DNA of 64,000 nucleotides from Tillus elongatus (lineage: Eukaryota > Arthropoda > Insecta > Coleoptera > Cleridae): assembly GCA_964006375.1 (NCBI GenBank), contig OZ023262.1, positions 194,681,907 through 194,745,906 on the forward strand, in the 5' to 3' direction. The notes beneath the pieces were generated by a model. The model saw nothing but the letters and a program-made list of their open reading frames with translations. It was not told where the DNA came from and searched no databases. How positions within the stretch are numbered: position 1 is the first letter of the stretch; each line of letters starts with the position of its first letter. This document shows, piece after piece, positions 47,002 to 57,939 of the stretch. Both the position numbers and the translations under genes were made by a program.

Positions 47002-47490
47002 ATGGTGTATTCTGTAGAAGAAAGAGTTGAAATAATTACCCTTTTTTTAAAACGATGATTTTTGGAGACCGTTTAATCGGACCAATTTTTCTTGATGGCA
47101 ATTTGAGTGGCGAAACGTATTTGGAGTTACTAGAAGATATGGTTTACCCTCTAATTGACATTGTTGAAAATGATGATCGCTTTTAAGAACATAAATTACT
47201 GTTTCAACAAGATGGAGCTCCTCCGCATTTTTTTGAACAGAGTTTCCAGAGGAATGGATTGGGCGTAGAGGTTCTTTTGAGTGCCCCCCTAGATCACCGG
47301 ATTCAACTCCTTTAGACTTCTTTCTATTGGGCCATGTAAAGAGTAGAATTTACGCAACAGAACCGGACTCTGGAAGAATTACGACGACGCATTGTTGAAG
47401 AATGCCGTCTAATAACTCCACAAATGCTCCAGAATGTAAGAGCTCGTTTTGAAGAAAATTTGTACATTTGTATGGAAGCTGGTGGTTAAC
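47002..47490 (+). pseudogene. Tc1/mariner transposase, internally deleted
   Basis: The N-terminus MVYSVEERVEIITLF (47002) runs directly into the catalytic C-terminal part: DRLIGPIFLDGNLSGETYLE (about 47073), a stop, LLFQQDGAPPHFFEQ near 47205 (second Asp), and a third-Asp block near 47290-47340 read in shifted frames, ending in ENLYICMEAGG at about 47485. The HTH and first catalytic Asp are lost by a deletion of roughly 600 bp. Not functional. Confidence 0.85.
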
Positions 47491-47895
47491 AATTTGAACA
47501 CTTACTTAACTGAATAAACATTTTTGAACGTTTGGTTTTGTTTTTTAGTTTTTCTAACAAAAAACGAACTAATTAGTGCATTTCTTATTGCAATGAATGA
47601 AATACGTTCTTGCAACTCCAACTGCGAATAATTTTTAAACGAGTTGATAAAACTTCCAAAAAAAAATTGTGTGCTGAATTGAGAAAAGAAAGAGCTTTCA
47701 GATGATGTAACACTCAACCCATGTTCCCTATTTAAAATATAAGGGTTGTTATCGCCACCGTTAAGGGGTTCATGTGACAAAGTTGAGTTTTATGTCAAAA
47801 CATGTTCCTCTTAATATTAAAATTAACGTATTCCAGCGTTTCTTAAAAAAAAATGTCTCTGGACACAAATCGGTCTGTTTCGTTTTCAATGCGCC

Positions 47896-48330
<435 letters not shown>

Positions 48331-48381
48331 GTAGATTTTTGTTTCAAATATGATGCAAATACTCCAGAGCCAAAAGCCTAG

Positions 48382-49116
48382 GCTGACCTTAACGTTCGAT
48401 CTATGACCCGCAACTATTTTATTCTCACCAACTTATCAATTTAAACAGTATCATGTTAAAGAGCATCAAACATTATCCAAAAAAGTATCTATTGCGATAC
48501 GATACAATGAACCGATTCTGAGAAAAATGACTTCGTGCATTTTCATGCTTTAACGCTGCTTTAAACTGATTTTGGGCTGCCAGATCGCCCGACTTGAACC
48601 CGAACGACTTTTTTCTTTATGGCTATGTTGAGCTACTGGTATACAGAACGCGTGTGCATAACGTGGAAGAGCTAAGGCAACGAATTTTTGACAGCTTTGC
48701 AATAATAAGAACCAAGAAGGGCATATTATTCTTTAGGGTTCGTCGCAACTTTCTGAGAGGAATGGATTTAGGTGTGGAAATGGAAGGACAACATTTCGAG
48801 AACTTATTGTAAGAGTATGGACGAAATGTACATTTAACACGTTATGCACTTTGTGGTGATTAGCAAAAATGTTACTTAAAAATGTAGTTAATGAATAAAT
48901 TTTGTATTGAGTTGAGACTGAAAATAAGTTTAGCCCAGCGTTAAAGCATGAGAATGTTTGAAGTCGTTTTTCTCAGAATTGGTTCATTTTATCGTATCGC
49001 AATAGGAGATACTTTTTTTGAATCATTTTTTATGCTCTTTAACATGGTGCTCTCTAAATTTATTAGCTAGTAAAAACAAAAAGATTGTGGGCCATAGATC
49101 GAAGGTTAAGGTCAGG
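48382..49116 (+). mobile_element. Mariner derivative with 180-bp inverted repeats
   Basis: Arms 48382-48558 and 48936-49116 are inverted copies (GACCTTAACGTTCGATCTAT against ATAGATCGAAGGTTAAGGTC; ATTGCGATACGATA against its complement). The centre holds the end of a transposase. Confidence 0.85.
48567..48812 (+). pseudogene. Tc1/mariner transposase C-terminus
   Basis: An open stretch starting with RSPDLNPNDFFLYGYVELLV (third catalytic Asp) and running to ENLL and a stop at 48812. The VEELRQRI block that follows the catalytic Asp in this family is present. Everything before the last catalytic block has been deleted, so it cannot work. Confidence 0.85.
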
Positions 49117-49167
49117 TAAAAAATCAAATAACTAATAAAACAATTATCTAAAAAAATATTTTTGACT

Positions 49168-49169
<2 letters not shown>

Positions 49170-49247
<78 letters not shown>
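49170..49247. repeat. (TA)n microsatellite
   Basis: 78 bp of TA. No family A or mariner end on either side. Confidence 0.98.
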
Positions 49248-49249
<2 letters not shown>

Positions 49250-51265
49250 ATTAGATATGTTATGCTAGGGTTTTCTGTCCCACGATTATGGGTGTCAATT
49301 GAAATAAAATGGGTTATATTTTATTAACGTTTAGTTTAAATAGGGTAATCTTCAACAAAAACCCCACGTTTGTACGAAGAATAATATTTGGTGTAATTGA
49401 AATAATAACTAGTTCGACTAGATGTAGTTGCTTTTTTTATGTTAATTTTTAAGTATTTTAGCTTTTAAGTTTTATTTACCTGTAAGTTTTATGAAATGAG
49501 TTGTTAAAATGTGCTTATTAAAGATATGTGTATGTAAATTACACCTTGGTGTATCCAATGTATTTTTATTGCTGCATGCGACATAAAAAATGATAGCATG
49601 AATAAATTGATCTCAACACAGAGAGCTAATATAGTGGGTTTACGTCCTTTAAAATTCTTATCACTTCAAATGTATAATTAAATATTCAAAACATTGACCC
49701 CTTTTTTTACAAATTCGTAATGTATTTTTCCTTTTTTTTAAATTTTGCAGATACTACCCCTTCTGATATTAGTTGTTTTCCCCAAATACTTATATATGTA
49801 TAAACCAAAATAAAGCAAGGATTTTCAATTAACACAGACTTGAATATTTATTAATATTGAAACAAATGACAAGAACCTATTACTACTTTTTTGCGCTGAA
49901 TTTAAAGCTTTTTCTTTTTAACAATGGCAACCCCCCGAAAAAGACTGGCCAGTATTGCTTTCTTAAATTTTAAAATTACTTATATTTATATAAATCTCTT
50001 ACACTTCATAGACTAAAAAAGAAACAACACCAACTGGTATTCGCTTAGATTATTCAATTTTTAATTTTGACGCGAAGTTAATGGATGATCTTCCTCGGCG
50101 AGATGTGCTTAATGGTCTTTGCGGTGGAAAGATTGCCCTACAAGCATCTTGATACGATTAACTAAAACCAAGATGGTTGATTCAATAAACTGGCCCCCTA
50201 ATGTTTGTTTACTTTATAATGGTTTTAATGTTTTATACAATAATCTTCTGATGCGGTGGATGTGCCACACAAAAAGGTAAGTTTTATTATTCTACTTCAC
50301 TTACAGTTTTTCTCTGGTATTTGTTCTTCCCTTAGTTGTATTCGTGCTGTTAGATTGAACTGTCAATCCTCATGATTGTTCCCTTGAACTTTCTGCTTTA
50401 CAAAATCTTGTTCCAAACGTTAAAAAATCTCTTTCCGTCCTTAATTTTTTCTTCTCCAAAATCTCCTAATAATTTTTTATCCCCATCTGTTTACTTTTTT
50501 TTTCTTGACGACAGGTCACCAATTGAAAATTTCCTGTTGGCCACCTTCAACAATCTTTTATCTTAATATTTTCACAATAATCTCCCTCATTATTTTCGCG
50601 GATACCTCATTTTTAATTGTTGTTGGTCTTTGACTTTACATTGATTGATTCCTTAACCTATATACGACATTTGCCTTGTCAATTTGACATCTGTTAGTAA
50701 ATGAAAACATCTGTTTTATATCTAGGTTATGACATCTTAATATTCTTAATTCTAATAAACAATAACACCTTAAACCTCCTAAAAACTACTTATACAGTTC
50801 GTATTGTCCAATATTTACATTTTCTTGCTTTAGGGTCTTTATTTCTTATTTTTCCGCACTAAGTTCAATCATTTTTCTGCAGTTTATTCTGTCTTGGATA
50901 TAATTTTCACTACGTATAAACCTTTCACTCCTATAAACTAATTTACAATTATTATACTTATGTCTTACTTTCTTTAATCCATACATCATATTTGGGAATC
51001 AATCCTGACTTAGATTTTAAATTTTATACCAGGTCTTATGATATGCTTGTAAAGTGGTGATTTTTATTTTCTCCCTGTTATGATAATCATTTACTGCCTA
51101 GACATTGTATAAGTCAAAGAGTAGGTTGGTTTGTCTATTTAATTTTGTTAGTCTTTATATGGGTTGTTCTAGAGTATTTTGTTGGACTTTCATGTAAGAG
51201 AGTATATACTTGTAGATATCTTTATTGTTACCTTCCCCTTATAGATACCATACCAATATATATTC
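49250..51265. other. Non-coding, nothing recognised
   Basis: Two kilobases of AT-rich sequence. The frame at 50372-50566 is hydrophobic but has no motif. No repeat shared with the rest of the window was noticed. Confidence 0.45.
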
Positions 51266-51268
51266 AAT

Positions 51269-51400
<132 letters not shown>

Positions 51401-51479
51401 TAAAAACTGACCTTGAATGTGGATACTCGGGGTTTTAGTTCGCGCACATTTGTAGAAATGTTTTCAACCAAAATTCACT

Positions 51480-52235
51480 AAAAATGCTATACTACTCAGC
51501 AAAAAGGCTCTGCATGAGATATTAAAAGTTCTTGAAGCTCGAAAACTTTTCAATACGTTCAGGTCTCAAACACAAAAGCAGCGAAAATAGGTATTTTAAC
51601 TTTTACGGAAAGGCGCCTAAAAAAACTCTATACAAATGATTATTACCTAAAGCTAATAGGGCATGATACAGCTTTATGTCGAGGACTTCATAAAGAGGTG
51701 AGAGTTTTAGGGTTTCATGCATAGAATTAGCTCCGCACGAATGAGCCCCATTATGCCACATTCCATTATTAGAAAGTTTATAATGCGGCGCGTATTTTTA
51801 ACTTGCTGACAAACAATTCCTCTCCATTAGCATTTCAACTTGGTTCCAGTCGTGAAAGAAAACTTTCATGCAGTTATGATTCAGAAAGTATTCATAAGAC
51901 ATATCCAGATACCTTCCAAAGAAGTTGATATTAAAATCTTGTGGACGAAAAGAGACGTGAGTCTAGTTTGGTTTTGACGAAAAGTATTCAAACTCTGGAG
52001 TATCATTTTATTATGAAGTAAAAGGTTTGGAGTATGTTAGTGATGCAATACACTACAATGAAACTCTTAAGCTATCTGTCCATCTTTTCGTATTTGTTAG
52101 ATCGTAAATAAAATCTATTTTGACAGACTTATTATAGTGTAAGTAAAACTAGATGTGCACCAACTAATTTAAGAATAAAAATTGCGAATAACCGTCTAAT
52201 ATAAGATTTGAATTCATTATTTATACAAGCATTAC
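51480..52235. other. Non-coding, nothing recognised
   Basis: No reading frame of note and no repeat that I can match within the window. Confidence 0.45.
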
Positions 52236-52237
52236 CT

Positions 52238-52482
52238 AGAGCTTCGGTGGTTCAGTAGTAAAATCAAGTGTTTCTGAACCGAAGGGTGCTGGGTTTGACT
52301 ATCAGGGTTCGCCTTTCATTTTTTCAGCACTTACTGTAAAATTAACATCAATCGAGGTTGTGACATTGTACTTGAGCAAGTTGAATGTCTGCACGTTCCG
52401 CCCTTCGGAGAGGTAGTAAAGCCATCGGTCCCGTGTCCATGCGATGTTGGTCACGTTTTAAGGTCCTTACCTTTCTTACAGA
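52238..52482 (+). mobile_element. tRNA-derived SINE (SINE-1), second copy
   Basis: The head GCTTCGGTGGTTCAGTAGTA with a degenerate B box near 52295-52310. The body contains TTGAATGTCTGCACGTTCCG (about 52379), shared with 34581-34920, and ends near CTTACCTTTCTTACAG without the AC tail. No target duplication seen. Confidence 0.8.
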
Positions 52483-52559
52483 AATTATTTCTGAACGTCT
52501 GGGTTTGACATGATTAAAGGAATAATTAAAAGGCTTTCACTACCAGACAATTGTGTTAT

Positions 52560-52612
52560 TCTTAACCCTACGCGTTTCGGGCCATTATTGAGTCATCTTC
52601 GGGGTTTAGACT
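52560..52612 (-). other. Conserved CGAAACGCG-type motif
   Basis: On the minus strand: CCCCGAAGATGACTCAATAA followed by TGGCCCGAAACGCGTAGGG. GAAGATGA-stem-CGAAACGCG strings of this kind recur in repetitive elements of many animals. What it does is unknown to me, and I could not fit a hammerhead core to it. Confidence 0.45.
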
Positions 52613-53107
52613 GATTCTTGTCTCAGTTGCAGAAAAGTGCTATATCAAATGTTGCCAAGGTTTGGTTTTTCATCTATTGTCTTTAGGATTTCAAACAAAA
52701 ACTACATAGAACAAGCAAGCAGGAACATCACAAAACTTCAAGTAATCAGAGGATGAATGTAAATGACACTTATTTTTTAATTTTTAATCTTATCGGACGA
52801 CAAGCTGGAGTCTGGAACATGGATCTTCAGAGATCTGATTGTGAACTGCTATTATTACTGCTCTGATTACTTCAAGTCTTGACGGACAATCCAGGCATAC
52901 TACCCAGGAAAATGGGAACAGCTTATTCCGAAAACCACAGATGTACTGCACGTACAAGACCTAAAACGATTACATGACGATATGGCAAAACAAGGCAATA
53001 TTATGCCGAGACAGTAAAATTGATGACTAAAGACTACCAACTAAGAATACCAAAATTTTATATTCTCTTACTTTTACGATAACGACATATTTTACGGGAT
53101 CTTTCCG

Positions 53108-53608
53108 AACACAGCTAATAGTAATATGAATATCAACAATAACAGAAAACGAGATGGCATTATAAACGGGTGGAGATCGATTTTCAAATCAATGGCAGGT
53201 AATCTAAACTCCGAAGACGGCGAACACATTTATCAGGCATTAGAAACATGGACTAAAGAGCAAAACAAAATCCATGAATTAATGAGCTCATAAACCTCTC
53301 TAATGATAGGAGCAATTTCAGAATTTAATCAAACCATAGCAAAAATTAACCATAATCAGAGAACACTATTAAAACGGATAAATGAATTAGAAGACACTAT
53401 TGATAGCCTCAAGAGCGAACAATTAACACACTACCATAGAATAAAACACTTGGAATTATTAACACAAATAGGGTACTTATTAAATAACGTCCAAGAAATA
53501 ATTCTCACAACCGAAAATGCAATTACCTTTTCAAAATTTGGAATATTTCACACGTCCATATTAAAACACAAATTTATAATAAACGAACTTGCCAAAAAAA
53601 AATAATTA
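53108..53608 (+). pseudogene. Errantivirus-type envelope (F-like fusion protein), first part
   Basis: Open from about 53108 except for one TAA at 53291. The start carries a basic, furin-like cleavage site (NNRKRD) followed at once by a GIINGWRSIFKSMAG segment that looks like a fusion peptide, then a heptad-rich region (AISEFNQTIAKINHN, LKRINELEDTIDSL). This is the order seen in baculovirus F proteins and the envelopes of insect errantiviruses. The frame ends in an A-rich run at about 53596-53605. The sequence continues on the far side of the LTR insertion, at 57940. Upstream, 52900-53107 may hold the N-terminal subunit, but it is too broken to read. Confidence 0.72.
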
Positions 53609-53621
53609 CAAAACAAATTCA

Positions 53622-53626
53622 AGACT
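53622..53626. repeat. Target site duplication AGACT, left
   Basis: Five bases directly before the left LTR; the same five follow the right LTR at 57935-57939. Confidence 0.85.
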
Positions 53627-54170
53627 AGTTCAGAGAACATAGGATGTCCCATAACGGCCGTAATAGCCTTAGAAACATAATTGATAAGAACACTAAAATA
53701 ATTATTAAAAGTGGTTCAGTTTAATTCTGTAAGGAAGGAATATTAAACATTGCAATTAATTAGAGGTCAGTTTTGTATCGATTGACCTTGAAAATATCAC
53801 ATTCACTATATAAACAATAACAAGCAAATTCGTAGGAATGCTATCAGCAGATCAGAAGGTTAAGAATCGAAATGTGTCATTGTTTGGTAAATATAAAGGA
53901 TATCAATTTTAGTAAGAGATAGAATCAATTAAATAAGCTTCTACAATGTAGTCGGTAAAATAACGCCGTGATAATTATAATTTAATTATGTAAACATAAA
54001 CACTGTTAACCTTAATAGTCAACATATCAGTAACTATGTAAGTCTTTTTTTGTTATATAATAATTTTTAAATATTAAGTTTGTGAATTAACCTCGTTATC
54101 AATATACCGTTACCTATATGCTTAGTTCGACAAGTTTATCCCTATAATTATCCTCCGCTTCCCGTAAACA
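53627..54170 (+). repeat. 5' LTR
   Basis: It starts AGTTCAGAG, where the 3' LTR has TGTTCAGAG, so the canonical TG is mutated. It ends CCCGTAAACA. Confidence 0.92.
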
Positions 54171-54250
54171 TGGTCCTTCAAGGGCAGAACCTTGACATGG
54201 TCCTTCGAGGGCAGAACCTTGACATGGTCCTTCGAAGACAAGAGTAGTTG
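54171..54250 (+). repeat. Primer-site region, tandem 27-bp units
   Basis: TGGTCCTTCAAGGGCAG directly after the LTR is in the primer-site position. The 27-bp unit is repeated at 54198 and, partly, at 54225 (TGGTCCTTCGAAGACAAG). Which tRNA it would match I cannot say. Confidence 0.7.
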
Positions 54251-54371
54251 AAGAGCAGGGCCCTTCGACGAAAAAGAACCAGTGCCAGTGAAAATACAGT
54301 GCTCACTTAAACCTTATCAAATATCCTTTAACCCAAGTCTCCAAATGCCCTTTATTTTAGTGAAAATAATC

Positions 54372-54591
54372 GGGGCAGTACCAGAAGAAGGTCAGTTCCA
54401 ATAAAGCAGATAAACAGGACAGAAGAGTCTGGGGCAGTACCAGAAGAAGGTCAGTTCCAATAAAGCAAATAAACACGACAGAAGAGGCCGGGGCAGTACC
54501 AGAAGAAGGTCAGTTCCAATGTAACAAATAAACAGGACAGAAGAGTCCGGGGCAGTACCAAAAGAAGGTTAGTTCCCGTAAAACAGATACA
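54372..54591 (+). repeat. 59-bp tandem repeat, 3.7 copies
   Basis: Units start with GGGGCAGTACCAGAAGAAGG at 54372, 54431, 54490 and 54549 (period exactly 59), in the untranslated leader of the LTR element. Shorter repeats of CAGGGT.AAAGACAA follow at 54590-54630. Confidence 0.93.
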
Positions 54592-54731
54592 GGGTCAAAG
54601 ACAACAATACAGGGTTAAAGACAAGATATAGGTCACAGGCAACCAGTAATCAGAATCAAAGAAGAACTAAGCATCATACAAGGTAACAAAGCCACAAAAC
54701 TTATTAAATTAAATAAAACTAAGGAAGCATA

Positions 54732-54926
54732 ATGGAGGAAGTCAATAACCTAGCAGTAGCCCAGGAGGCAATAAGTAAATCAATGAACAAGTTCGAAGCA
54801 TTAAAGCCACTAGAACACCCGTACTATAAAATTAAATACTTTGAACAAATGGAAAAAGTACATAATGACATCAAAGAATTCACAAGATTAACAAAAAAAA
54901 CGAAAAATTATGGTAAACCAATTTAA
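54732..54926 (+). CDS. Gag N-terminal ORF of the LTR element
   Basis: 64 residues from ATG (MEEVNNLAVAQEAISKSMNK), helical and charged, ending KKTKNYGKPI. It overlaps the next ORF by 17 bp in another frame. The overlap lies in an A-rich run, so the two were probably one Gag frame before a small indel; programmed shifting is possible but not supported. By position and composition it matches the start of BEL/Pao Gag proteins. Confidence 0.6.
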   Translation: MEEVNNLAVAQEAISKSMNKFEALKPLEHPYYKIKYFEQMEKVHNDIKEFTRLTKKTKNYGKPI

Positions 54927-56061
54927 AAGAATATTAGAAGAGGCAGAAGCTATGGGTGATGATAATCTACTTTCCAGCTATGAAAGAAATCAGGACGAGT
55001 TAGAGAAACAATGGGAATTACTGGAAGAAAACATATTTGTGATAAATATACTAAGAGAATCAGAAATTGAAGATGAGGCATATTTCACGCTAAGGCAAAG
55101 CTACCAGAATGCCAGTGACAAGCTGTCAGAAACAATTAGGAACCGAACAACCCACTATGTAAGGGCTAGGTTACCCAAGCCACCGAAAATAAAAGTTCCA
55201 ATCTTCGCTGGCAAGTTCAAGGACCAGGTAGCATCCGAAGGGCGAGTCCAGAAGACAATAGATATAGATGTTGAGAAATTATACCCAAAAACAGCGTCAA
55301 GAAACAATCATGAAAGATTTAATTTAAATTTAAGTAAAGAAATACCAGAAACTAAAGAAGCAAGAAGCAATCATGAAATATTTAATTTAAATTTAAGTAA
55401 AGAAATGCCAGAAGTAGAAGAAGCCAAAAACGAGCAAGAAATATTTAACTTAAATTTAAATAAAGAAAGGCCAGAAGTAGAAGCCAAAAACGAGCAAGGA
55501 ATATTTAACTTAAATTTAATTAAAGAAATGCCAGAAGTAGAAGAAGCCAAAAACGAGCAAGAAATATTTAACTTAAATTTAATTAAAGAAATGCCAGAAG
55601 TAGAAGCCAAAAACGAGCAAGAAATATTTAATTTAAATTTAAGTAAAGAAATGCCAGAAGTAGAAGAAGCCAGAAACGAGCAAGAAAGGTTTGATTTAAA
55701 TTTAAGTAAAGAAATACCAGAAGTTGAAGAAGCAACAAGCAATCATGAAAGATATAATTTAAACTCAAGTAAAGAGATACCAGAAGTAGAAGAAGCCACA
55801 GACAAGCAAGAAATATTTAAGTTAAACTTAAGTAAAGAAATACCAAAGATAGAAGAAGCCAAAGACGAGCAGGAAATAGTTAATTTAAAAAGTTATCCAG
55901 ATAATCTCATATCTGGAGCCAAATCAGCCGCGAAGAAAACTAATGTAAGTAGAGAGAGAGAGAGAGAGCAAGTTATTAAAGGGGAAGAAAGAAGTACAAG
56001 AAGTAAAACAGGCAGTAGTACAAATAGAAAAAATCCCAATAGAAACGAAGATAGAAAATAA
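54910..56061 (+). CDS. Gag-like protein with a 21-residue tandem repeat
   Basis: 383 residues. Residues 1-100 are a helical segment (DELEKQWELLEENIFVINIL, then an acidic EIEDEAYF) leading into RLPKPPKIKVPIFAGKF at about 89-105. This is the arrangement found in the N-terminal half of BEL/Pao Gag. The capsid core expected after it is missing. Instead, residues 131-325 are about 9.5 copies of a 21-residue unit, consensus NEQEIFNLNLSKEMPEVEEAK; two copies lack one residue. The C-terminal 50 residues are basic and contain REREREQ, a possible nucleic-acid-binding tail. No zinc knuckle, no protease motif. The repeats stay in frame and keep the FNLNL and PEVEE core while codons vary, which hints at past selection on the protein. 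Confidence 0.75.
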   Translation: MVNQFKRILEEAEAMGDDNLLSSYERNQDELEKQWELLEENIFVINILRESEIEDEAYFTLRQSYQNASDKLSETIRNRTTHYVRARLPKPPKIKVPIFAGKFKDQVASEGRVQKTIDIDVEKLYPKTASRNNHERFNLNLSKEIPETKEARSNHEIFNLNLSKEMPEVEEAKNEQEIFNLNLNKERPEVEAKNEQGIFNLNLIKEMPEVEEAKNEQEIFNLNLIKEMPEVEAKNEQEIFNLNLSKEMPEVEEARNEQERFDLNLSKEIPEVEEATSNHERYNLNSSKEIPEVEEATDKQEIFKLNLSKEIPKIEEAKDEQEIVNLKSYPDNLISGAKSAAKKTNVSREREREQVIKGEERSTRSKTGSSTNRKNPNRNEDRK

Positions 56062-57387
56062 AGAAATTTATATAAAATGGTCCAGCAACAAATCAAAAAT
56101 GGTTGCCAAGCTGAAAATTCCCAAATTGTGGAGGAGTCAACCAATGGGAGAAGAAACAACGACCACATCAAGGGTAAATGTTAATGGTTTGACCAATGCG
56201 TCCAAGAAAGAAACCTCGAAGCAGTTTAGGTATAAAGTAAGAGCAGTAAGAAGTACAACCACCCAGGGAGTTACACACACGGGTGGAGTATGGAGGTCGG
56301 AAGCAAGGACAAGCAAAAATGGACAGAGGCCACAAAATATACAAGGGCCAGCCAGCAAAAATGGAGGGCTCACGAACAAAGTACAAGGTATATGGGTATA
56401 AGGTGTATGTGCGCCAATGGAAGCACAGATTTAGATGGAAGTTCAAGAGAAGGAAAGTACACGCAAGGCACATAGTGACAACCAATCAGTGGCCGCTGCG
56501 TGGTCAAGTTCAGTCATGGGTCAATGGTAAAGCACTCCAAAACGACTCAGGGTCGGCGTGGCTGGATTTTTTGGAGTGGGAAGAGCTCTGCAAGCAAAGC
56601 AGAGACAGTTCACACAACATGGAGGAGAGACACCAGAAGGAAGACGAGATGACGTATCCAACCCATCACCAGAAAGAAGGAAGAAATTGTTAGATCATGT
56701 AAATTATATTACGCTCCTAGAATGGTATACATAATTCAATTATTTTAATCATTGTTAATTCTATTATGGTACATAAAATATTATTTTATCTTACCATCCT
56801 AGAGCGGGATACAGAATTCAATTGTTTTAATCATTGTTATTTCTATTATGATACATATAGTGTATCAAAAATATTATTTTATTTATTATATTACCATCCT
56901 AGAGCGGGATACATAATTCTATTATTTTAATGATTGTTATTGCTATTATGATACACAGAGTGTATCAAAAAATATTAATCATTAAGATTTATACTACCAT
57001 CCAAGAGTAGTAGACATAAGTCTATTGTAATTGTAATTATTGTTATGTCGATTATCTCACGTAAGGTTGTATTCAAAAAGATTAATTTATTTATTATTAC
57101 GATTACCATCATAGAGTGGTATGCATAGTTATATCATTTTGATTATTGTGATATCATACGTAGGATTGAAGCCAAAATTATTAGTTTTATTTTTAAGCTC
57201 AGTAACATACCTAAGATTGTCTACATTAATCCAAATATTAGTAGTACAAATTCTCACCCTAGGGTACTATACAATTTAACATTCTTGCGATGATTATAAT
57301 TAGTGCAAAACCTAGGTAAAACATAAATTAAACATTTAGGTCAGAGCCATCGAGCGAGCTGTCAGTTTTGTTGTTGACTTGGCAGAA
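56062..57387 (+). other. 3' interior of the LTR element, no recognised gene
   Basis: Two overlapping frames at 56099-56401 and 56283-56693 are basic and low in complexity, with no retroelement motif; either could be a fragment of a former ORF. 56709-57130 is a degenerate tandem array (units of about 85-110 bp starting near 56709, 56793, 56890, 56994 and 57104, landmark TTACCATCCTAGAGCGGGAT). The purine stretch before the 3' LTR is weak (GGCAGAA). Confidence 0.6.
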
Positions 57388-57934
57388 TGTTCAGAGAACA
57401 TAGGATGTCTCATAACGGCCGTAATAGCCTTAGAAACATAATTGATAAGAACACTAAAATAATTATTAAAAGTGGTTCAGTTTAATTCTGTAAGGAAGGA
57501 ATATTAAACATTGCAATTAATTAGAGGTCATCATTGTATCGATTGACATTGAAAATATCACATTCAGTATATAGACAATAACAAGCAAATTCGTAGGAAT
57601 GTTATAGTCAGCAGATCAGAAGGTTAAGAATCGAAATGTGTCATTGTTTAGTAAATACAAAGGTGATCAATTTTAGTAAGAGATAGAATCAATTAAATAA
57701 GTTTCTACAATGTAGTCGGTAAAATAACGCCGCGATAATTATAATTTAATTATGTAAACATAAACACTGTTAACCTTAATAGTCAACATATCAGTAACTA
57801 TGTAAGTCCTTTTTTGTTATATAATAATTTTTAGATATTAAGTTTGTGAACTAACCTCGTTAACAATATACCGTTACCTATATGCTTAGTTCGACGAGTT
57901 TATCCGTATAATTATCCCCCGCTTCCCGTAAACA
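57388..57934 (+). repeat. 3' LTR
   Basis: 547 bp, TGTTCAGAG...CCCGTAAACA, followed by the duplicated AGACT at 57935-57939. Confidence 0.93.
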
Positions 57935-57939
57935 AGACT

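Larger units (their letters stand above)
53627..57934 (+). mobile_element. BEL/Pao-like LTR element with only a Gag-like gene
   Basis: 4308 bp with LTRs of 544 and 547 bp, a 5-bp target duplication (AGACT) and an interior of 3.2 kb. The interior has a Gag-like N-terminus and a long repeat protein but nothing I recognise as protease, RT, RNase H or integrase. It is a non-autonomous element that presumably moves with the enzymes of a relative. It sits inside an envelope remnant. By eye its LTRs differ by about 4 per cent. Confidence 0.88.

Noticed and set aside
46586..47860. Long inverted repeats as LTRs or a segmental duplication
   Set aside because: They are inverted, not direct, and enclose transposase fragments, with a mariner-type outer end on the right.
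54372..54591. CRISPR-like array
   Set aside because: The whole 59-bp unit is repeated, with no alternating unique spacers. It is a minisatellite in an LTR leader.
55371..55742. 123-codon minus-strand frame with repeats
   Set aside because: Antisense shadow of the 21-residue repeat array.
56099..56693. Two overlapping frames as pol genes of the LTR element
   Set aside because: They are basic and low in complexity, with no DTG/DSG, YxDD or integrase zinc or DDE motif.
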